Source: Alphaproteobacteria bacterium (GTDB taxonomy: Bacteria; Pseudomonadota; Alphaproteobacteria; Puniceispirillales; UBA1172). Taken from it: a DNA stretch of 7,030 nucleotides. Below the pieces are notes generated by a model, which searched no databases, had not been told where the DNA came from, and saw only the letters and a list, made by a program, of their open reading frames with translations. Below, in pieces: positions 6,513-7,030 of the stretch. The position numbers and the translations under genes were made by a program. Positions within the stretch are counted from its first letter, which is position 1, and every line of letters begins with the position of its first letter. The stretch spans positions 1-7,030 of the forward strand of contig JALRFL010000237.1 in the NCBI GenBank assembly GCA_023259875.1, given 5' to 3'.

Positions 6513-7030
6513 TTACGACCTGTTCAGCCATTCGGCAACATCACAGGCAAAATAAGTCAAAATTCCGGTGCATCCGGCACGCTTAAAGGCCAACAGCATT
6601 TCCATCACCAGTGCCTTCTGTTTCGGCTCTGGCAAAGTTTTCATAAGGCTGGTGATCATTTGATACTCACCACTAACCTGATAGGCAAAGACCGGAATAT
6701 TAAACGCATCACTGGTGCGGCGAATAATATCCAGATAGGGCATCCCCGGTTTGATCATGATAAAATCCGCCCCTTCACGAATATCAAGGGCGATCTCGCG
6801 CATAGCCTCATCGCTATTGGCAGGGTTCATTTGATAGCTAGATTTGTCGTCGATTTCGGTTAAGGCATTTGCGCTTACTGCCTGACGGAAGGGAGCATAG
6901 AGAGTAGAGGCATATTTGGCGGCATAGGACATGATCTGGACATTGGCATGCCCCGCGCCTTCCAGCGCCGCGCGGATCGCGCCGATCCGGCCGTCCATCA
7001 TATCAGAAGGCCCAAGAATATCCGCCCCGG
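6513..7030 (-). CDS. hemB: Delta-aminolevulinic acid dehydratase (porphobilinogen synthase), C-terminal half
   Basis: Condenses two 5-aminolevulinate molecules to porphobilinogen, the second committed step of tetrapyrrole (heme) synthesis, in the cytoplasm. The frame runs off the right edge: before the first in-window methionines it reads GADILGPSD, continuing into MMDGRIGAIR, which is the family's conserved core, so those methionines are not a start. Both active-site lysines are visible: one in SYAAKYAS (codon 6915-6917) and the Schiff-base lysine in IMIKPGMPYLD (codon 6750-6752). SYQMNPANSDEA and VFAYQVSGEY are also diagnostic. About 171 residues are present; E. coli HemB has 324, so roughly half is outside, including the usual metal-binding region, and metal use cannot be judged. 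It is the first visible gene of the - strand unit. Confidence 0.97.
   Translation of the reverse strand, partial: GADILGPSDMMDGRIGAIRAALEGAGHANVQIMSYAAKYASTLYAPFRQAVSANALTEIDDKSSYQMNPANSDEAMREIALDIREGADFIMIKPGMPYLDIIRRTSDAFNIPVFAYQVSGEYQMITSLMKTLPEPKQKALVMEMLLAFKRAGCTGILTYFACDVAEWLNRS

Noticed and set aside
6974..6988. Inverted repeat GGATC-GCGCC-GATCC
   Set aside because: Lies within the conserved hemB coding sequence, has no T tract, and is explained by codon choice.
1..7030. Mobile element, CRISPR array, toxin-antitoxin pair, tRNA, riboswitch or defence system
   Set aside because: Almost every base is in a recognised core gene; the gaps are 2, 2, 30 and 37 bases, and no direct repeats or foreign-looking segments were seen.

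Overview
The window carries housekeeping genes only: seven, two of them cut by the window edges, packed almost end to end on two strands that converge near position 4467. The gene content, the order rnc-era-recO-parC, the style of RecO and ParC, and the leucyltransferase lying next to hemB all point to an alphaproteobacterium. Base composition looks balanced, near half G+C. This is lower than most Rhizobiales or Rhodobacterales and would fit a marine lineage of the SAR116 type, but that placement is inference and no rRNA is present to confirm it.

Left half, + strand (1-4466): the 3' part of rnc (RNase III), then era (ribosome-assembly GTPase), recO (recombination mediator) and parC (topoisomerase IV subunit A). 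The junctions are an 8-base overlap (rnc/era), a 2-base gap (era/recO) and an 8-base overlap (recO/parC). This is the layout of one operon with coupled translation. Its functions are RNA processing, 30S maturation, recombinational repair and chromosome decatenation. The promoter must lie left of the window.

Right half, - strand (7030-4469): the 3' part of hemB (porphobilinogen synthase), then an ACT-domain threonine ammonia-lyase, then bpt (an N-end-rule leucyltransferase of the ATE/Bpt family). The gaps are 37 and 30 bases with no convincing terminator, so these three are probably co-transcribed from a promoter to the right of the window.

The stop codons of parC and bpt are 2 bases apart. 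The only termination-like structure there is a small symmetric hairpin inside the last codons of parC. No stretch longer than about 40 bases lacks a gene. I found no tRNA, rRNA, CRISPR array, insertion sequence, phage gene, pseudogene or riboswitch.

I did not find a new biological system. The points most worth a second look are an alanine at the quinolone-contact position of ParC, a TTG start for bpt, reading-frame continuity between the threonine ammonia-lyase and bpt, and the grouping of heme synthesis with a Cys-rich N-degron transferase.
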